Counted from the stretch's first letter, positions 46,632 to 58,800 are shown. The stretch: 64,000 nt of DNA from Erinaceus europaeus (GCF_950295315.1 NC_080171.1:119020145-119084144); one strand, 5' to 3'. The notes: generated by a model from the sequence alone, not told the origin. Translations and numbers: made by a program.

Positions 46632-46642
46632 ATGGGACAACA

Positions 46643-47703
46643 GGGGCATAATCCCATAACATTTCCATTACCAGTTCTGAGTCCCCATTCCCTCCAATGG
46701 AAACTGCAGTGGTTCTCCCAAGGTCACAGATGTGGATCAACTATTATTTCTATAACAATCTGTCTCTCTATGTATATATATTTGCCCATTTCTTCCATAG
46801 TCCTGCCCTCTCCTCTCCTCCAAATCAAACCTAGACCTACTGCCACTTCCAAATGTCCTTTTTCCTTCTTCTGTTTCCAGGTCTCCATGGAGTTGGTATT
46901 CAGAGCCCTCTGGTCATCTTCCCACTAACATTTCTTCCCCTCTTGGAGTATGGACCAAAATTCTTTTTGGGATGCAGAAGGTGGAAGGTCTGCTTTCTAT
47001 AATTGCTTCTCTACTGGACATGGGTGTTGGCAGATGGATCCATACTCCCAGCCTGTTTCTATCTTTTCCTAGTGGGGCAGGGCTCTGAAGAGGTGAGGTT
47101 CTGGGACACGTTGGTGAGGTTGTCTGCCTAGGGAAGTTAGGATGGAATCATAGTAGCATCTGCAACTTGGTAGCTGAAATACAGTAAGATATAAAGGGAT
47201 TTTAGGGTGGATAGAAGCTAGGAAGTCTATTTTAGGTATGTTCCAAGAGACCCATTACTTTAGAGTTTTATTTTGGCTATGCTTGATAACTAACCTGCCA
47301 GTGGACTAAAAATATTGTCTGGGAAGATGATGTCAGAGTTGAGAATAGAACTAGAAAGCTGGATTAGGATAGAGAGTAGCTCCCAAACTTGAGCAAAGTG
47401 TATAAAAAAACATTAACTATTGACCCTGTCTATGTAACTTAGGGTCTATAATCATGATTTAGCACAGGAGCCTCTGTGGCCTGAGTCCCTGTCAGTTTGA
47501 ATTCACAGCCCATGGTCTCAGCTGGGGACATTCTAGGCTGCACTCATTTCAGAACCAGTCTTCTGTGAGTGGTAGAATAGGATAACCCAGCTTCCCTTTG
47601 CAAAGTGGGGCGGTCCTTACCATTACTACATTATTGTGCAGGTAAGGTCCTTGAGAGGCCTACAAAGGGGTCTTATGATGACCTTCCTGATGGAAGTGAC
47701 CAG
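46643..47703 (-). mobile_element. L1 3'UTR, antisense, right part
   Basis: Homologous to 36081-37890 and, reversed, to 53207-54596. Its left part (about 45606-45654) lies on the other side of the Vingi insertion. Confidence 0.75.
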
Positions 47704-47711
47704 TGATGGAT

Positions 47712-47898
47712 TTTCTTTAATAGGACAGAGAGAAATTTAGATGGAAGGGGTATAGAAAGCAACAAACAGAGAGACACCTGCAGCCCTGCTTCACCACTTG
47801 TGAAGATTTTCCCCTGCAGGTGGGGAACAGAGGCTTGAACCCAGGTAATTGTACATTGTAATGTGTTTGCTTAACCAGGTGCACCACTGTCCAGCCCC
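47712..47898 (-). repeat. SINE-B
   Basis: Antisense; head gtgcaccactgtccagcccc. Confidence 0.85.
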
Positions 47899-48120
47899 TA
47901 GAGTCCCAGCTCTAAGGGAAAAAGCAAAAAGCAATGCTATGATAGAATTTCTTGGTCATATCTTTTTCTTTTGAGTACCACTGCTCTTCTTCCTGCATTC
48001 AAAACAAGTTCTGGTCAAAGCAGTTTCTAATTCAAAGAAAAACTCTCAAGGCTAATGCTATCCTGCCTGTTTGGTCACTGATGAAACACACGTATCTTGA
48101 ATTAGTTTTGAGTCTCATTA

Positions 48121-48363
48121 TGATTATTATTTTTTTTTCCTTTTGTTGCCCTTGTTTATCATTGTTGTTAGTATTGTTGTTGTTATTCCCATTGTTGTGA
48201 TTGGGTAGGACTGAGAGATATGGAGAGAGGAGGGGAAGACAGAGACGGGAAGAGAAAGACAGACACTTGCAGACCTGCTTCACTGCTCGAACTGGGATCC
48301 TGATGCTGGTCTGTGCACTTCCTACCACGTGCGCTTAAGCCACTGCGCCACCACCCGGCTCTC
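48121..48363 (-). repeat. SINE-A with 13-bp TSD, internally deleted
   Basis: TSD ttgagtctcatta at 48108-48120 and 48364-48376; the cctgcaggtggggag part is missing. Confidence 0.93.
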
Positions 48364-48493
48364 TTGAGTCTCATTAAACTCTGAGATGGGTCTGTGAGAG
48401 TGCTGAGCCCCCAGAGGCTGAGAATACAGCATGACAGTAAATGGTGAGACTCATCAGCATACATATATCTACCCTGCTCAGAAACCCACTCAC

Positions 48494-48668
48494 AGGGCCA
48501 GGTGGTGGCGCACCTGGTTGAGCGCACACATTACAGTTCATAAAGACTCAGGTTCGAGCCCCCAGTCCCCACCTGCAGGGGGAAAGCTTCGCAAGTGGTG
48601 AAGCAGGGCTGCAGATATCTCTCTGTTTCTCTCCCTCGGTACACCCCCCTTCCTCTTGAACTATTTCT
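48494..48668 (+). repeat. SINE-B, short tail
   Basis: Head gggccaggtggtggcgcacc; ends early at ctcttgaact. Confidence 0.85.
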
Positions 48669-49469
48669 GCTGAAGGTGAACCTACGAGACAATGTATCTT
48701 TGCTTCACAACCAACATGTCTGAGTCCATGCTTACCAATCAGCCTTCTCATGGTAATTTAACTTCGTATGTATCTGTTTACAAAGAAGGTTCTTGGTTAT
48801 TCCATTTCTCATTAGAAACCAATAAGCAGGGTTTTTTTTGTGCTGCAAATTTTAAAATAACAAAGCTATGCAGAGAGAAGTAATCAAGTCTAGTTATGCT
48901 TTCTCATAGATAACGTTAGTGAGCCTTGCCAAATGGAATAGCGGGTCCTACAAATGATTATTCTTTCAATTTTATAGATGAAAACAAGACACAAAGGAAA
49001 AACATAACTTGCCAAAGATAATCACACAGTAGTGGCGGAGTCCGGTTTTGTACTCTGATGGGCCTGTGAGTGCACACCACCACCACCAGTCTCCCACTGC
49101 AGCTGCCCACCCTGTCTCCTGGCGAGATGCAGCCCACTTTGGAAGATGTACAGAGGGAGACAGGAGAGTCAACTGAAAGGAAAGAATTAGGGGTTTTCAG
49201 CTAGATGTGTTACTCCTTTGTAGAAATCTAATGCTAGATGTCTGCTCTCTGAATTCAAAAAGCCAAGAGCAATTCTTGTATTTTCCATTTGTGAGATGAT
49301 GTTGGGAAGAGGGATATGATATATATATCAAGAACCCAGAGGCCTCTGGCGAAACAGAGTTCACATGGGAAGGATAAATCCTGCTCAGATTAACTCTGTA
49401 TAAGCTAAATGTTGGAAAAGGTAGGAAAGCAGCTTAGTGTGTGTGTATTTATTTGAGAATCTGAATAGT
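48669..49469. other. Upstream flank with one MIR fragment
   Basis: Otherwise unique. Confidence 0.5.
48955..49060 (-). repeat. MIR fragment
   Basis: ttttatagatgaaaac, aacttgccaaagataatcac and cacagtagtggcggagtccg fit antisense MIR. Confidence 0.7.
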
Positions 49470-49622
49470 GGGCAAGGGTAGATATTATACTGTCTACCCC
49501 TGGTCATGCAAAGAGACTTTCATATCTGAGGCTCCAAAGTCCCAAGTTCAATCCCCCCCCCCCCAACACCATCAGCCAAATCTGGGCAGGGCTCTGGCAA
49601 ATAACAACAACAATAATAATAT
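49470..49622 (+). repeat. SINE-C with internal insertion
   Basis: tactgtctacccctgg is inserted in the head; C14 run in the B-box region. Confidence 0.7.
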
Positions 49623-49741
49623 CTAAATAGTATCATTGAGTGGGGTAGCATAATCCTCATATGGTGAGATAAGGAAACGTTGACCTTGAACTCCTGAAAT
49701 AAGTGATTGTGTTTTGGTTCTTCCAGAAATTTAACTGACTG

Positions 49742-49850
49742 GCAGCAGCAACAACAATGGGAAAAAGATGGCCTCTAGGGGCAGTGGATTCATAGCGCAG
49801 GCACCGAGTCCCAGCGATAACCCTGGAGGCAAAAAAAAGGAAAAAAGAAA
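49742..49850 (+). repeat. SINE-A+ 3' module, nearly alone
   Basis: Only the CAA tail and the module ggcctctaggggcagtggat to aaccctggaggcaaaa remain. Confidence 0.8.
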
Positions 49851-50253
49851 TGTGACTCTGGGAGAATGTTATTTAAAGTTAAAGGTGGAAGCAATCAGAT
49901 TCCTGGTGCCTTGGAAAAACAGATATGACGAAGGCAAGAGTGAATGTACTTGTGATTTCTGATTTCATTCAACGATACGGAGTTTGAAGCTGTTTCCTTT
50001 GTCCTCATAGTGGGGAAATCCAGTAGATGAGTACTAACACTAACAGTCTACAGGGAGGGACAAGAAGAAGCACGACTTGGATTCATATTTCCAAAAACTC
50101 TGAATATCTCAATCTCAGGTATTTATCTGTGTACATAATCAATGAAATCCGATCACAAGCCTATTTAACAAGTCTTGGGGAAGCCTCTGATAATAACAGC
50201 ATCATAGACACATCAAATCATGTTCTTGGGAAGCATGGTGTCAATGATGGCAG
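49851..50253. other. Upstream flank, no feature seen
   Basis: Unique sequence. Confidence 0.55.
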
Positions 50254-50292
50254 TATACACACACACACACACCTACACACACACACACACAC
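50254..50292. repeat. (CA)n
   Basis: CA repeats with a single ct interruption. Confidence 0.9.
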
Positions 50293-50447
50293 GTTTGCTT
50301 TACTTTTTTTACTAGAATATTTCATTTTTATCTGTTAAAAAGAGAGAGAGAGAGAATGAATCATAGTATCATGGGCACATTCAGTACCAGGGATCAAACT
50401 TGGAAGCCTGTACTTGCAAGTCTTCGGTGAAACTTTCCTCCCCAGTT

Positions 50448-50523
50448 ACTAAAAAAGAAAGAAAGGAAAGAAGAAAGAAAAGAAGAAACAATGAAAGAAA
50501 GAAAGAAGGAAGGAAGGAAAAAT
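50448..50523. repeat. (GAAA/GGAA)n purine tract
   Basis: Interrupted tetranucleotide repeat. Confidence 0.85.
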
Positions 50524-50567
50524 AGAGAGGCGTATGCTTTTTTATTTTTTGAACATGAACACAATGA

Positions 50568-50754
50568 GGACCACCTGGTTGAGCGCAGATGTCACAGTAT
50601 ACAAGGACCCAGGTTCAAGTCCCCAACCGCCACCTGCAGGTGTAAAGCTTTGTGAATGGTGAAGTAGGGCTGCAGGTATCTCTCTGTCTCTCCCTCTCTA
50701 TCACCTCCTTCTCTCTTGATTTCTGGCTGCCTCTATCCAATAAATAAATAAAGA
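50568..50754 (+). repeat. SINE-B, head slightly truncated
   Basis: Starts aggaccacctggttgagcgc. Confidence 0.87.
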
Positions 50755-50778
50755 TGTTATATATATATATATATATCA

Positions 50779-51132
50779 TCTTTATTTATTTATTTATGTA
50801 TTTATTTTTGCCTCCAGGGTCATTGCTGGGGCTTGGTGCCTACACTACGAATTTACTGCTCCTGGAGACCATTTTTTCCCTTTTGTTGCCCTTGTTTATT
50901 GTTATTGTTATTGCTGTCTTGCTATTGTTGTTGGATAGGACAGAGAGAAATGGAGAGAGGAGGGGAAGACAGAGAGGGGGAGAGAAAGATAGACACCTGC
51001 AGACCTGCTTCACCACCTGTGAAGTGACTCCCCTGAAGGTGGGGAGCCGGGGGCTCGAACTGGGATCTTTCAGCCAGTTCTTGTGCTTTGAGCCATGTGT
51101 GCTTAACCTGCTGTGCTACTGCCCAGCCCCCA
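50779..51132 (-). repeat. SINE-A+
   Basis: Complete antisense copy with module at left. Confidence 0.9.
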
Positions 51133-51485
51133 TAAAGATAATAATAAAAAAATATTTTAAGTGAAGACAATGAATACACCACAATTAATTGCTGCTACAT
51201 GTACTGCAAATATAAAATGAGGGGAAGCTTGAAAAAATTCACTTACATATGTTTTGCTCCTGATTCACATGCCAATAAAATCTTTGTTGATATTTAGACA
51301 ACTTGTGAGTGAAATGAAATATGACTATCTTAGTAATAGTAAATTTGGTCTGGAACTAACTAGAAGGTTAACTTGAAATTGTATAAAATTTATAGATATT
51401 TATCTGACTTTAGAAACCAGCTTCTTATGTATAATGGGGACCAGGCAGCTCATATTCTGAACTCAGTTAAAAATTGGAAACCTGG
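51133..51485. other. Upstream flank, no feature seen
   Basis: A+T-rich, unique. Confidence 0.55.
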
Positions 51486-51757
51486 GCGTCGGGCGGTAGT
51501 GCAGCAGGTTGAGCGCACATGGCGCAAAGCACAAGGACCCGCGGAAGGATCCCGGTTTGAGCCCCGGCTCCCCACCTGCAAGGGAGTCACTTCACAGGTA
51601 GTGAAGCAGGTCTGCAGGTGTCTTTCTCTCCCTGTCTACCCCTCCTCTCTCCATTTTCCTCTGTGCTATCCAATAACAATGACATCATCAACAATAATAA
51701 CTACAATAGTAAAACAACAAGGGCAACAAAAGGAAATAAATAATTTTTTTTTTAAAA
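51486..51757 (+). repeat. SINE-A
   Basis: Complete; head gggcggtagtgcagcaggtt. Confidence 0.9.
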
Positions 51758-52420
51758 AAGAGTTGGAAATTCAACCTTAGTTCTGCTGCCACCGTCACAA
51801 GATGACTCTGGAAGCCCATCTCACCCAGGAGACTCACCTGAGAGGAGACATCAGTTGACCTGACCTGATTCCTCTCTTGCAGAGAAAATTTGGGCACAGT
51901 TTACCTTTTCTCCAGTCTCTCTGTTCCAAAAATATAAATATAACAGTTATAAAACACTCAGGAGCTTTTGCAAGAGACATGTGAGATCTTTTGTATATTG
52001 GAAACACACAGACAATTTCCAGTTCATTAGTGTGTGACCTGCAGGCAAGTCATTCAACCTCACCGGGTTCCACTTCTCTCCAGTTTTAAATTCTCCTTTC
52101 CCAACAGCCGACACAGATTATAGAGAGTTGCAATTAGCACATCAAGCACCAGTCTAATTTGTGCCAGCTCCTGCTAACAGTGCAGTTATACTGTTTATAT
52201 GTAAATGGCACTTGGGGTCCCTGAATGATGCTCTCAACTAAGAAACCAGTGTCTGATCTTGTTGACATTCCCCCTTCCTTTAGCAAACCTTTGTTCGCTA
52301 AGAACACAAAGGTAAACTTTTGGCCAGCCCCTGAGGAACTGACAAAATTGACAAAATGCAGCTTGAATTCTTTAGATTGGTCTTTGGTTTGGTGATGGGA
52401 ACAGAAACTACGTGTATGGT
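51758..52420. other. Upstream flank with one MIR fragment
   Basis: Otherwise unique; leads into the tandem duplication. Confidence 0.5.
52010..52105 (+). repeat. MIR fragment
   Basis: tgtgtgacctgcaggcaagt followed by cattcaacctcaccgg matches the MIR core. Confidence 0.65.
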
Positions 52421-52570
52421 TTTCCCCCAGCCCCTGACATCATGCGGATAGTCTGGAGGGGAGCTGGTGGGAGCTAATTCTACTTGGATGGACTGTTTCC
52501 CCCATCCCCTGAAGTAATGCGGATAGTCTGGAGGGAGCTGGTGGGAGCTAATTCTACTTGGATGGACTGT
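52421..52570. repeat. Tandem duplication, two ~75-bp units
   Basis: The unit runs from tttcccccagcccctga to gctaattctacttggatgga plus ctg and occurs twice head to tail. There are four or so substitutions and a one-base indel between copies. Confidence 0.9.
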
Positions 52571-52602
52571 TGCATTAGCAAAGATCAACACTTGAAACTT
52601 TA

Positions 52603-52756
52603 AAAAAAATTAATTAATTTATTTATTTAGTGATGAGAGAAAGAGAGAGGAGAAGGGAGAAAGAGAACTAGAGTATCACTGGCACTGCCTGGGATTGAAC
52701 TCTGGATCTCATGTTTTAGAGTCTAGTGCTCTAGCACTACACCACCTCCCAGGCTG
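52603..52756 (-). repeat. SINE-D
   Basis: acttgaaactt on both sides as TSD; head tacaccacctcccaggc. Confidence 0.88.
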
Positions 52757-52851
52757 CAACTTGAAACTTAAAAAAAAAAAAAAGATAATTTTAACTTGCC
52801 TGAAAGTACTATCAAGATGTGTGTGTGTGTCCAATAGAAACATGTATAGTT

Positions 52852-53113
52852 GGGAGCCAGGAGGTAGCGCAACGTGTTAAGCGCAGGTGGTGCAAATCAC
52901 AAGGACCGGTGTTAGGATCCCGGTTCCCCACCTGCAGGGGAGTCGCTTCACAGGCAGTGAAGCAGGTCTGCAGGTGTCTGTCTTTCTCTTCCCCTCTTTG
53001 TCTTCCCCTCCTCTCTCCATTTCTCTCTGTCCTATCCAACAAAAATGACGTCAATAATAACTACAACAATAAAACAACAAGGGCAACAAAAAAGGGAATA
53101 AATAAATACAGAA
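52852..53113 (+). repeat. SINE-A
   Basis: Complete except a short gap around the B box. Confidence 0.9.
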
Positions 53114-53206
53114 TTTTTTTTTTGAAAAAGCTTGCAAAAAAGAAAGAAAGATAGAAAGAAAGAAACTTATATAGTCACGAAAGTTTAACTAAATGTATCC
53201 TAGGAT

Positions 53207-54596
53207 GAGTAGGGGATGATCCCACTCATCAACAGAAGCTGACTTAGAAGATCTGAAAGGGAAACTAAAAGCAGGACCTGATCAAATTGTAAGTAGGGCA
53301 CCAAAGAAAAAACCCAGTGGTGAGGGGTAGACATGTAGCTTTCTGGGCCAGTGGGGGGTGGGAATGGGCGGGAGGGATGGGTCACGGTCCTTTGGTGATG
53401 GGAATGGTGTTTATGTACACTCCTAGCAAAATGTAGACATATAAATCAGTAGTTAATTAATATGAGAGGGGGAAATCAATTGTATGTCTCAAAGGTTCTC
53501 AGGAGACAAACTGAATCTTTTTAATAGATAGGCTACGTATTTGATATGCGGACTCTCTCAAAAGCCTAGACCAAGTAGATTGGAGGCTTCCAATAGCACA
53601 GCTATATACAAGATACTGGGTACTGTACAGCAAACCATAACAAAGGGACTTTTCAAAGTTAACCCAATTAATAAATAATGTGATGATAATATTAACTATT
53701 GATTGTCTTTTTGAACCCTAAGACAGCAGGAACCTCACATCTTCACTATAGAGCCCCTACTTCCCCCAGTCCTGGCACCCATGGATAGGGCTCACTTTCC
53801 CGTATGCTTCTCCCAATCCATACCAAATAATATTGCATCCGCCGATCACAACCTAACCAAAGCAACGATTGCCATCTCAACATGCTTCACCTCAGAGTGT
53901 ATCCAGAGACTTCACGTGTGGAATGACAACCCTTCAGCTTCATTACTCGGGTGAGACCTTTCCTTTTATAGTACACTCTAATTTCATCTCAGGTAGTTCA
54001 CTTTCTAACAAAGTCCCATAACCTAGACATACACCAGGTTCTGTGAGAGAGAGCGTATGCGCACACGTATCCATAAACTACTGCAAAATATATACCTGAA
54101 AGCAGGATTACACTAGAGTTTGCAGTGAGTACCTCCCCAACACTTCCTCTCCACTATTCCAATCTAGGGATCCATGTTTGCTCAACAAATTGTTTGGCTT
54201 TGTATGTTAACTCTCTTTTCAATCACCAGGTTCCAGATGCCACCAGGATGCTGGCTAGGCTTCCCTGGATTGAAGACCCCACCAATGTGTCCTGGAGCTC
54301 AGCTTCCCCAGAGACACACCTTACTAGGGAAAGAGAGAGGCAGACTGGGAGTATGAACCGACCAGTCAATGCCCATGTTCAGCGGGGAAGCAATTACAGA
54401 AGCCAGACCCTCTACCTTCTGCAACCCTCAACGACCCTGGGTCCATGCTCCCAGAGGGCTAGAGAATGGGAAGGCTATCATGGGAGAGGGTGGGTTATGG
54501 GGATTGGGTGGTGGGAATTGTGTGGAGTTGTACCCCTCCTACCTTATGCTTTTGTTCACTAATCCTTTCTTAAATTAAAAATTTAAATAAAAAAAA
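53207..54596 (+). mobile_element. L1 3'UTR, 5'-truncated insertion (1.39 kb)
   Basis: The insertion is bounded by a 16-bp TSD, aaatgtatcctaggat (53191-53206 and 54597-54612), and ends in a poly(A) run. It contains only 3'UTR, with no ORF2 remnant. Shared blocks tie it to the antisense copies at 36081-37890 and 46643-47703 (for example the segment with gaagcaattacagaa and ctctaccttctgcaaccc, near 54388-54427). Confidence 0.85.
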
Positions 54597-54801
54597 AAAT
54601 GTATCCTAGGATCGTCTCTGACTCCATTTCCCACATCAACATCAGTCCTACTTAGCATCATTCTTTCAACAAATGCACTTTGCTAAACACAGAGACTGCC
54701 AAGGTGACTAATCATTGCTTTGGCCTTCAATGTGCCTTGTTAAGGAACCACCATATAAGCAGGGATCTCAGACACAAAGGTAAGAGTTAACAACCTCAGA
54801 G

Positions 54802-54945
54802 ACAAGGGAGATAGTATAATGGTTAAGTAAAGGAAAACAAAACAAAAAATACCTTCAGGTCTGAGACTTCCAAAGTTCTAGTTTCTATGCCCTGTATCAC
54901 CATGTAAGTCAGAACTGATCAATGCTCTGGTTATAAATAATAAAC
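54802..54945 (+). repeat. SINE-C with insertion
   Basis: An A-rich insertion splits the head; end tgctctggttata. Confidence 0.7.
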
Positions 54946-55066
54946 ACAAATAAACTTCCCCTGGATGAAGATAGAAAGAGGCTGAACTAAGAAGAAAGTG
55001 ACTAATTTTGCACCCCCCAAAATGTACTCCCCCGATTATTAAGGCTTCTCTTCTGTTCCTCTTTCT

Positions 55067-55345
55067 TTTTTTATGTTTTCATTTATTTTTCCTTTTGTTG
55101 CCCTTGTTTTTCATTGTTGTAGTTATTATTGTTGTTACTGATGTCGTTGTTAGGACAGAGAGAAATGGAGAGAGGATGGGAAGACAGAGGGGGAGAGAAA
55201 GACAGACACCTGCAGACCTGCTTCACCGCCTGTGAAGGGATTTCCCTGCAGGTGGGGAGCTGGGGGGCTTGAACGGGATCCTTAAGTCAGTCCTTGTGCT
55301 TAGTGCCACATGGGCTTAACCCGCTGAGCTACCACCTGACTCCCC
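55067..55345 (-). repeat. SINE-A with 14-bp TSD
   Basis: TSD ctgttcctctttct at 55053-55066 and 55346-55359. Confidence 0.93.
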
Positions 55346-55804
55346 CTGTTCCTCTTTCTAAAGAAAGATGCTAGTTCTTACCATATGTCAAATTTAAAGT
55401 CATCTGTTAGGGGACATGACATGATCCCCAAGTGAAATGTGTTAGTGGGAGATGAGCATGGCTGAGAACTACAAGCAAATCAGAGCTTTTCAGACTTGCT
55501 TGGACCTGCCCACTGTGAGGGGAGCTCAGACGGCCCACTTTCATTAACTTCCTGAGGAGGGAGCCAATTCAGTCGACAGCTTGGGCTTTCTGCAGGACTA
55601 GTCTCTAGTGGAAATAGTAGAGGAGCTTCCACCGGCTACTAGATCCTGAGTAGCAAACACTTTGTTCACTGCAATGATATCAGTTTGAGCCGAGAAAAAC
55701 CTGGAAAAGTGACTTGCAGGTCGAATCTTCTTCACGCATATACCACACATCCCAAAAGTGGTCCTGAAAGGTAATCCAACAACTACTTTAAAAATATCAA
55801 TTCA
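55346..55804. other. Upstream flank, no feature seen
   Basis: Unique sequence. Confidence 0.55.
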
Positions 55805-55945
55805 GGGCAGGGGGTAGATAGCATAATGGTCATGAAAAGACTTTATGCTTGAGGCTCTGAAGTCCCAGGCTCAATCCACCGCCACCCCCCCACCCCCGCA
55901 CCACCATAAAACAGCTGAGCAGTGCTCTGGTAAAATAAATTTAAA
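55805..55945 (+). repeat. SINE-C
   Basis: Complete, with a C-rich insertion near the B box. Confidence 0.82.
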
Positions 55946-56090
55946 AAAAATAAATATTTTATAGAAAAAAACAAGGTTATTAGATGATTATTGTTAGACT
56001 ACAGATGACGAGAGGAAAGGATGTGAAAGATCTCTCAAAACAAATCCTAATACCACTAAAGTTTACTGTTAAAAAACAAAAATTGTCCGT

Positions 56091-56375
56091 GGGAAGCCAG
56101 GCGGTAGTGAAGCAGGTTAAGCGCAGGTGGCGCAAAGCGCAAGTACCAGCGGAAGGATCCCGGTTCAAGCCCCCAGCTTCCCAGCTGGAGGGGAGTCGTT
56201 TCCCAAGCAGTGAAGCAGGTCTGCAGGTGTCTGTCTTTCTCTCCCACTCTCTGTCTTCCCCTCCTCTCTCCATTTCTCTCTGTCTTATCCAACAACGACG
56301 ACATCAACAACAACAACAATAATAACTACAACAATAAAACAAGGGCAACAGAAGGGAATAAATATATTTTTTTAA
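56091..56375 (+). repeat. SINE-A
   Basis: Complete. Confidence 0.9.
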
Positions 56376-56388
56376 ATCTTAAAAAAAA

Positions 56389-56635
56389 AGGGATCGGTGG
56401 TAGCACAGCAGATTAAGCGCACATGGTGCAAAGCACAAGGACCGGCGTAAGGATCCTGGTTCGAGCCCCCAGCTCCCCACCTGCAGGGGTGGTGAAGCAG
56501 GTCTGCAGGTATCTGTCTTCCCCTCCTCTCTCCATTTCTCTGTCCTATCCAAGAACGACATCAACGACAATAACTACAACAACAAAACAACAAGGGCAAC
56601 AAAAGGGAAAATAAATAATAATAAAAAAATTTTTT
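56389..56635 (+). repeat. SINE-A, internally deleted
   Basis: Lacks the gagtcgcttcacag segment and some of the CT body. Confidence 0.88.
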
Positions 56636-56643
56636 AATTGACC

Positions 56644-56800
56644 CTATAGGTTGTTGCAGTAGCTAAAGCAGGAAATGTAAAAGGGTAAAGTCCCAAAGTC
56701 AGTCCCCAGCCTCACATATGGCAGAGAGCTGTTCTGTTTCTCTTTCGCTCTCCCTCTCTGTTTCTCTTCCTTCTCGTGTTAATAAAAATGATTTTTTAAT
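56644..56800 (+). repeat. SINE-E
   Basis: gttgcagtagctaaagcagg head-like; CT body; weak. Confidence 0.45.
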
Positions 56801-56929
56801 AAAAGTGTCAATTTTCCCCCTCAGAAGTTTAAAAGTCATAGTACATAAAATTAAGATCCTTATCATAGTGGGTTTGGGACATAAATTCTTTTTTTATGAG
56901 GAAACTCTTTTTAAAAATCTTTTATTTTA

Positions 56930-57203
56930 TGGGACGATCTCACTCACAGGCAAAAGTTGAAAAACAAGATCAGAAGAGAGAACACAGAGCAGAACCTGAA
57001 CTGGAGTTGGTGTACTGCACCAAAGTCAAAGTCTCTGGGGTGAATGGGGGGTGGGGGAGAGTTCAGGTCCTGGGACAGGATGACAGAGGACCTAGTGGGG
57101 GTTGTATTATGTGGAAAACTGAGAAATGTTATTTATGTGTAAACTATTGTACTTACTGTCAGATGTAAAACATTAATCCCCTAATAAAGGAAAAAAATAA
57201 ATA
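56930..57203 (+). mobile_element. L1 3' terminus
   Basis: Carries agttgaaaaacaagatcaga, gcaccaaagtcaaagtctct, gacctagtgggggttgta and the end aaacattaatcccctaat, like 15625-16375 but shorter. Confidence 0.75.
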
Positions 57204-57207
57204 AAGA

Positions 57208-57418
57208 TGAATAAAATCTTATTTATTGGATAGAGACAAAAAAAAAAAACAACTAAAGAGGAGGTGGGGGAAATGGAGAGGGAAAGAGAGACACCTGCAG
57301 CCCTGCTTCACCACTCATGAAGTTTTTCTCCTGTTGGTGAGGATAAGGAGCTTGAACCCAGGTCTCTGAGCAGTGTAACGTATGCCCTTAACCTGGGGCA
57401 CCATTGCCTGGATCCCCA
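57208..57418 (-). repeat. SINE-B
   Basis: Antisense; poly(A) insertion at 57240. Confidence 0.82.
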
Positions 57419-58800
57419 GGACATATAAGCTCTTTAACACCACCAGTGCAAGTCAGTCAACTTAACATAAATAAAGGTGTTTTCACCATGGATACAGTAA
57501 CTTCCCTCTTGACCTCTAAGAAAGAAGATGCCATGGGATCACAGTGCTCTAAAAAAGTCGTCCTTTTGTCTTCCTCGCTGCTTGGGAGAGCTTTGCCCAC
57601 TTCTCTCTGCAACCTATCTGCCTGGCTCATGTGTGGCCTTTCTTCTCACTAGCAATTTCTCAAGTCTGTATTTTGGTTTCTTGCATTAATGGCTCAGGCT
57701 GTGGCTACGTGACTCTGCTCCCCACAACCTACTGGCTCCTTTTCTCAGTACCTGAGTTCAAGAGCCCCCTGAAGAGAAAAACTGACACACTGTGGGCGAG
57801 ATGTCTGGCGTAGTGTGTGACAGATTGAAGCTGCTGGCTGCAGGGTAGCGTCATTCAGTCACACACCCAGTGGACAAAAGTCTTTTTTGCCTTAAAGCTC
57901 TGTGCTACAGAGGATGTTTGTCAGTACCTAACTAGACAACTCAGTAAAGATTTGATGCTTCTCCCTGTGACTCCATTAAAGGTTTAGGTACAGAATTCTG
58001 GTGAACTGTATCTAAAAAGGATAACCCAGGTAGGGTGATCTTCTAAATCCTGGGCTCACTGTGTTGCTGGATGAAGAGTTAGTATCGTGTCAGGGTTCAG
58101 TGTCATTCTCAGACCCCAGACTCCTGAAAGAGGCAGACTGTTCCAAGCTGTCAGTTTGAGACACCAGGGAGTGGTCACACACCAGAGAAGTGTGACTGTT
58201 CGGCAAAGATTTTCTCTTCACAGCAAAGGTGAAAGAAAAAAATGATGAATGTGTAAAATTGTTTCTTGCTCTCCAGGGTCTAAAGTGTAATCCAAATGCT
58301 TGATTGAAAGGGCGGTTTAACAGCTTGTATATTCCTTAATACCAATTTAGGATGGGGGTGATTTTTGTAATCCCACCAAACACACAACAGTTTTTCCAAA
58401 TTGGTACAAAGAGTTTATAAAGATGAGACCTTTAATTTGGTCTTTGTCTGGACATGTTCACTTCCAGGAGACAACTTGCCTTCTCCTACTCCCCGATTTT
58501 AGCCTTCTTTTGTTTGTTTTTGAATTTAAACTTAGTATCTCAACAACTTCCTGTCAACAGAAACCTAGTTATTAGTAAACTCTTGACCCATCACAATATG
58601 AAATGGAAAGGCAAGATTGGAGTCCAGTGCTGCAGCAGAAGATCGTAGAAAACATTCCTGTCTGAGTAAGACCGTAGTCAGAGGAAAGGACAGCATTTCG
58701 AGTTTCCTGTCCTCACAGTAAGCTTCTGGACTCTGAGCTCTGTGTGGGAAGAGGCAACTGTGTTCATCTTAATTTCAAAATAGTTGCATTTCTACATGTA
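57419..58800. other. Upstream flank, 1.4 kb repeat-free up to the gap
   Basis: No SINE or LINE recognised; frames are short and without motifs. Confidence 0.5.
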
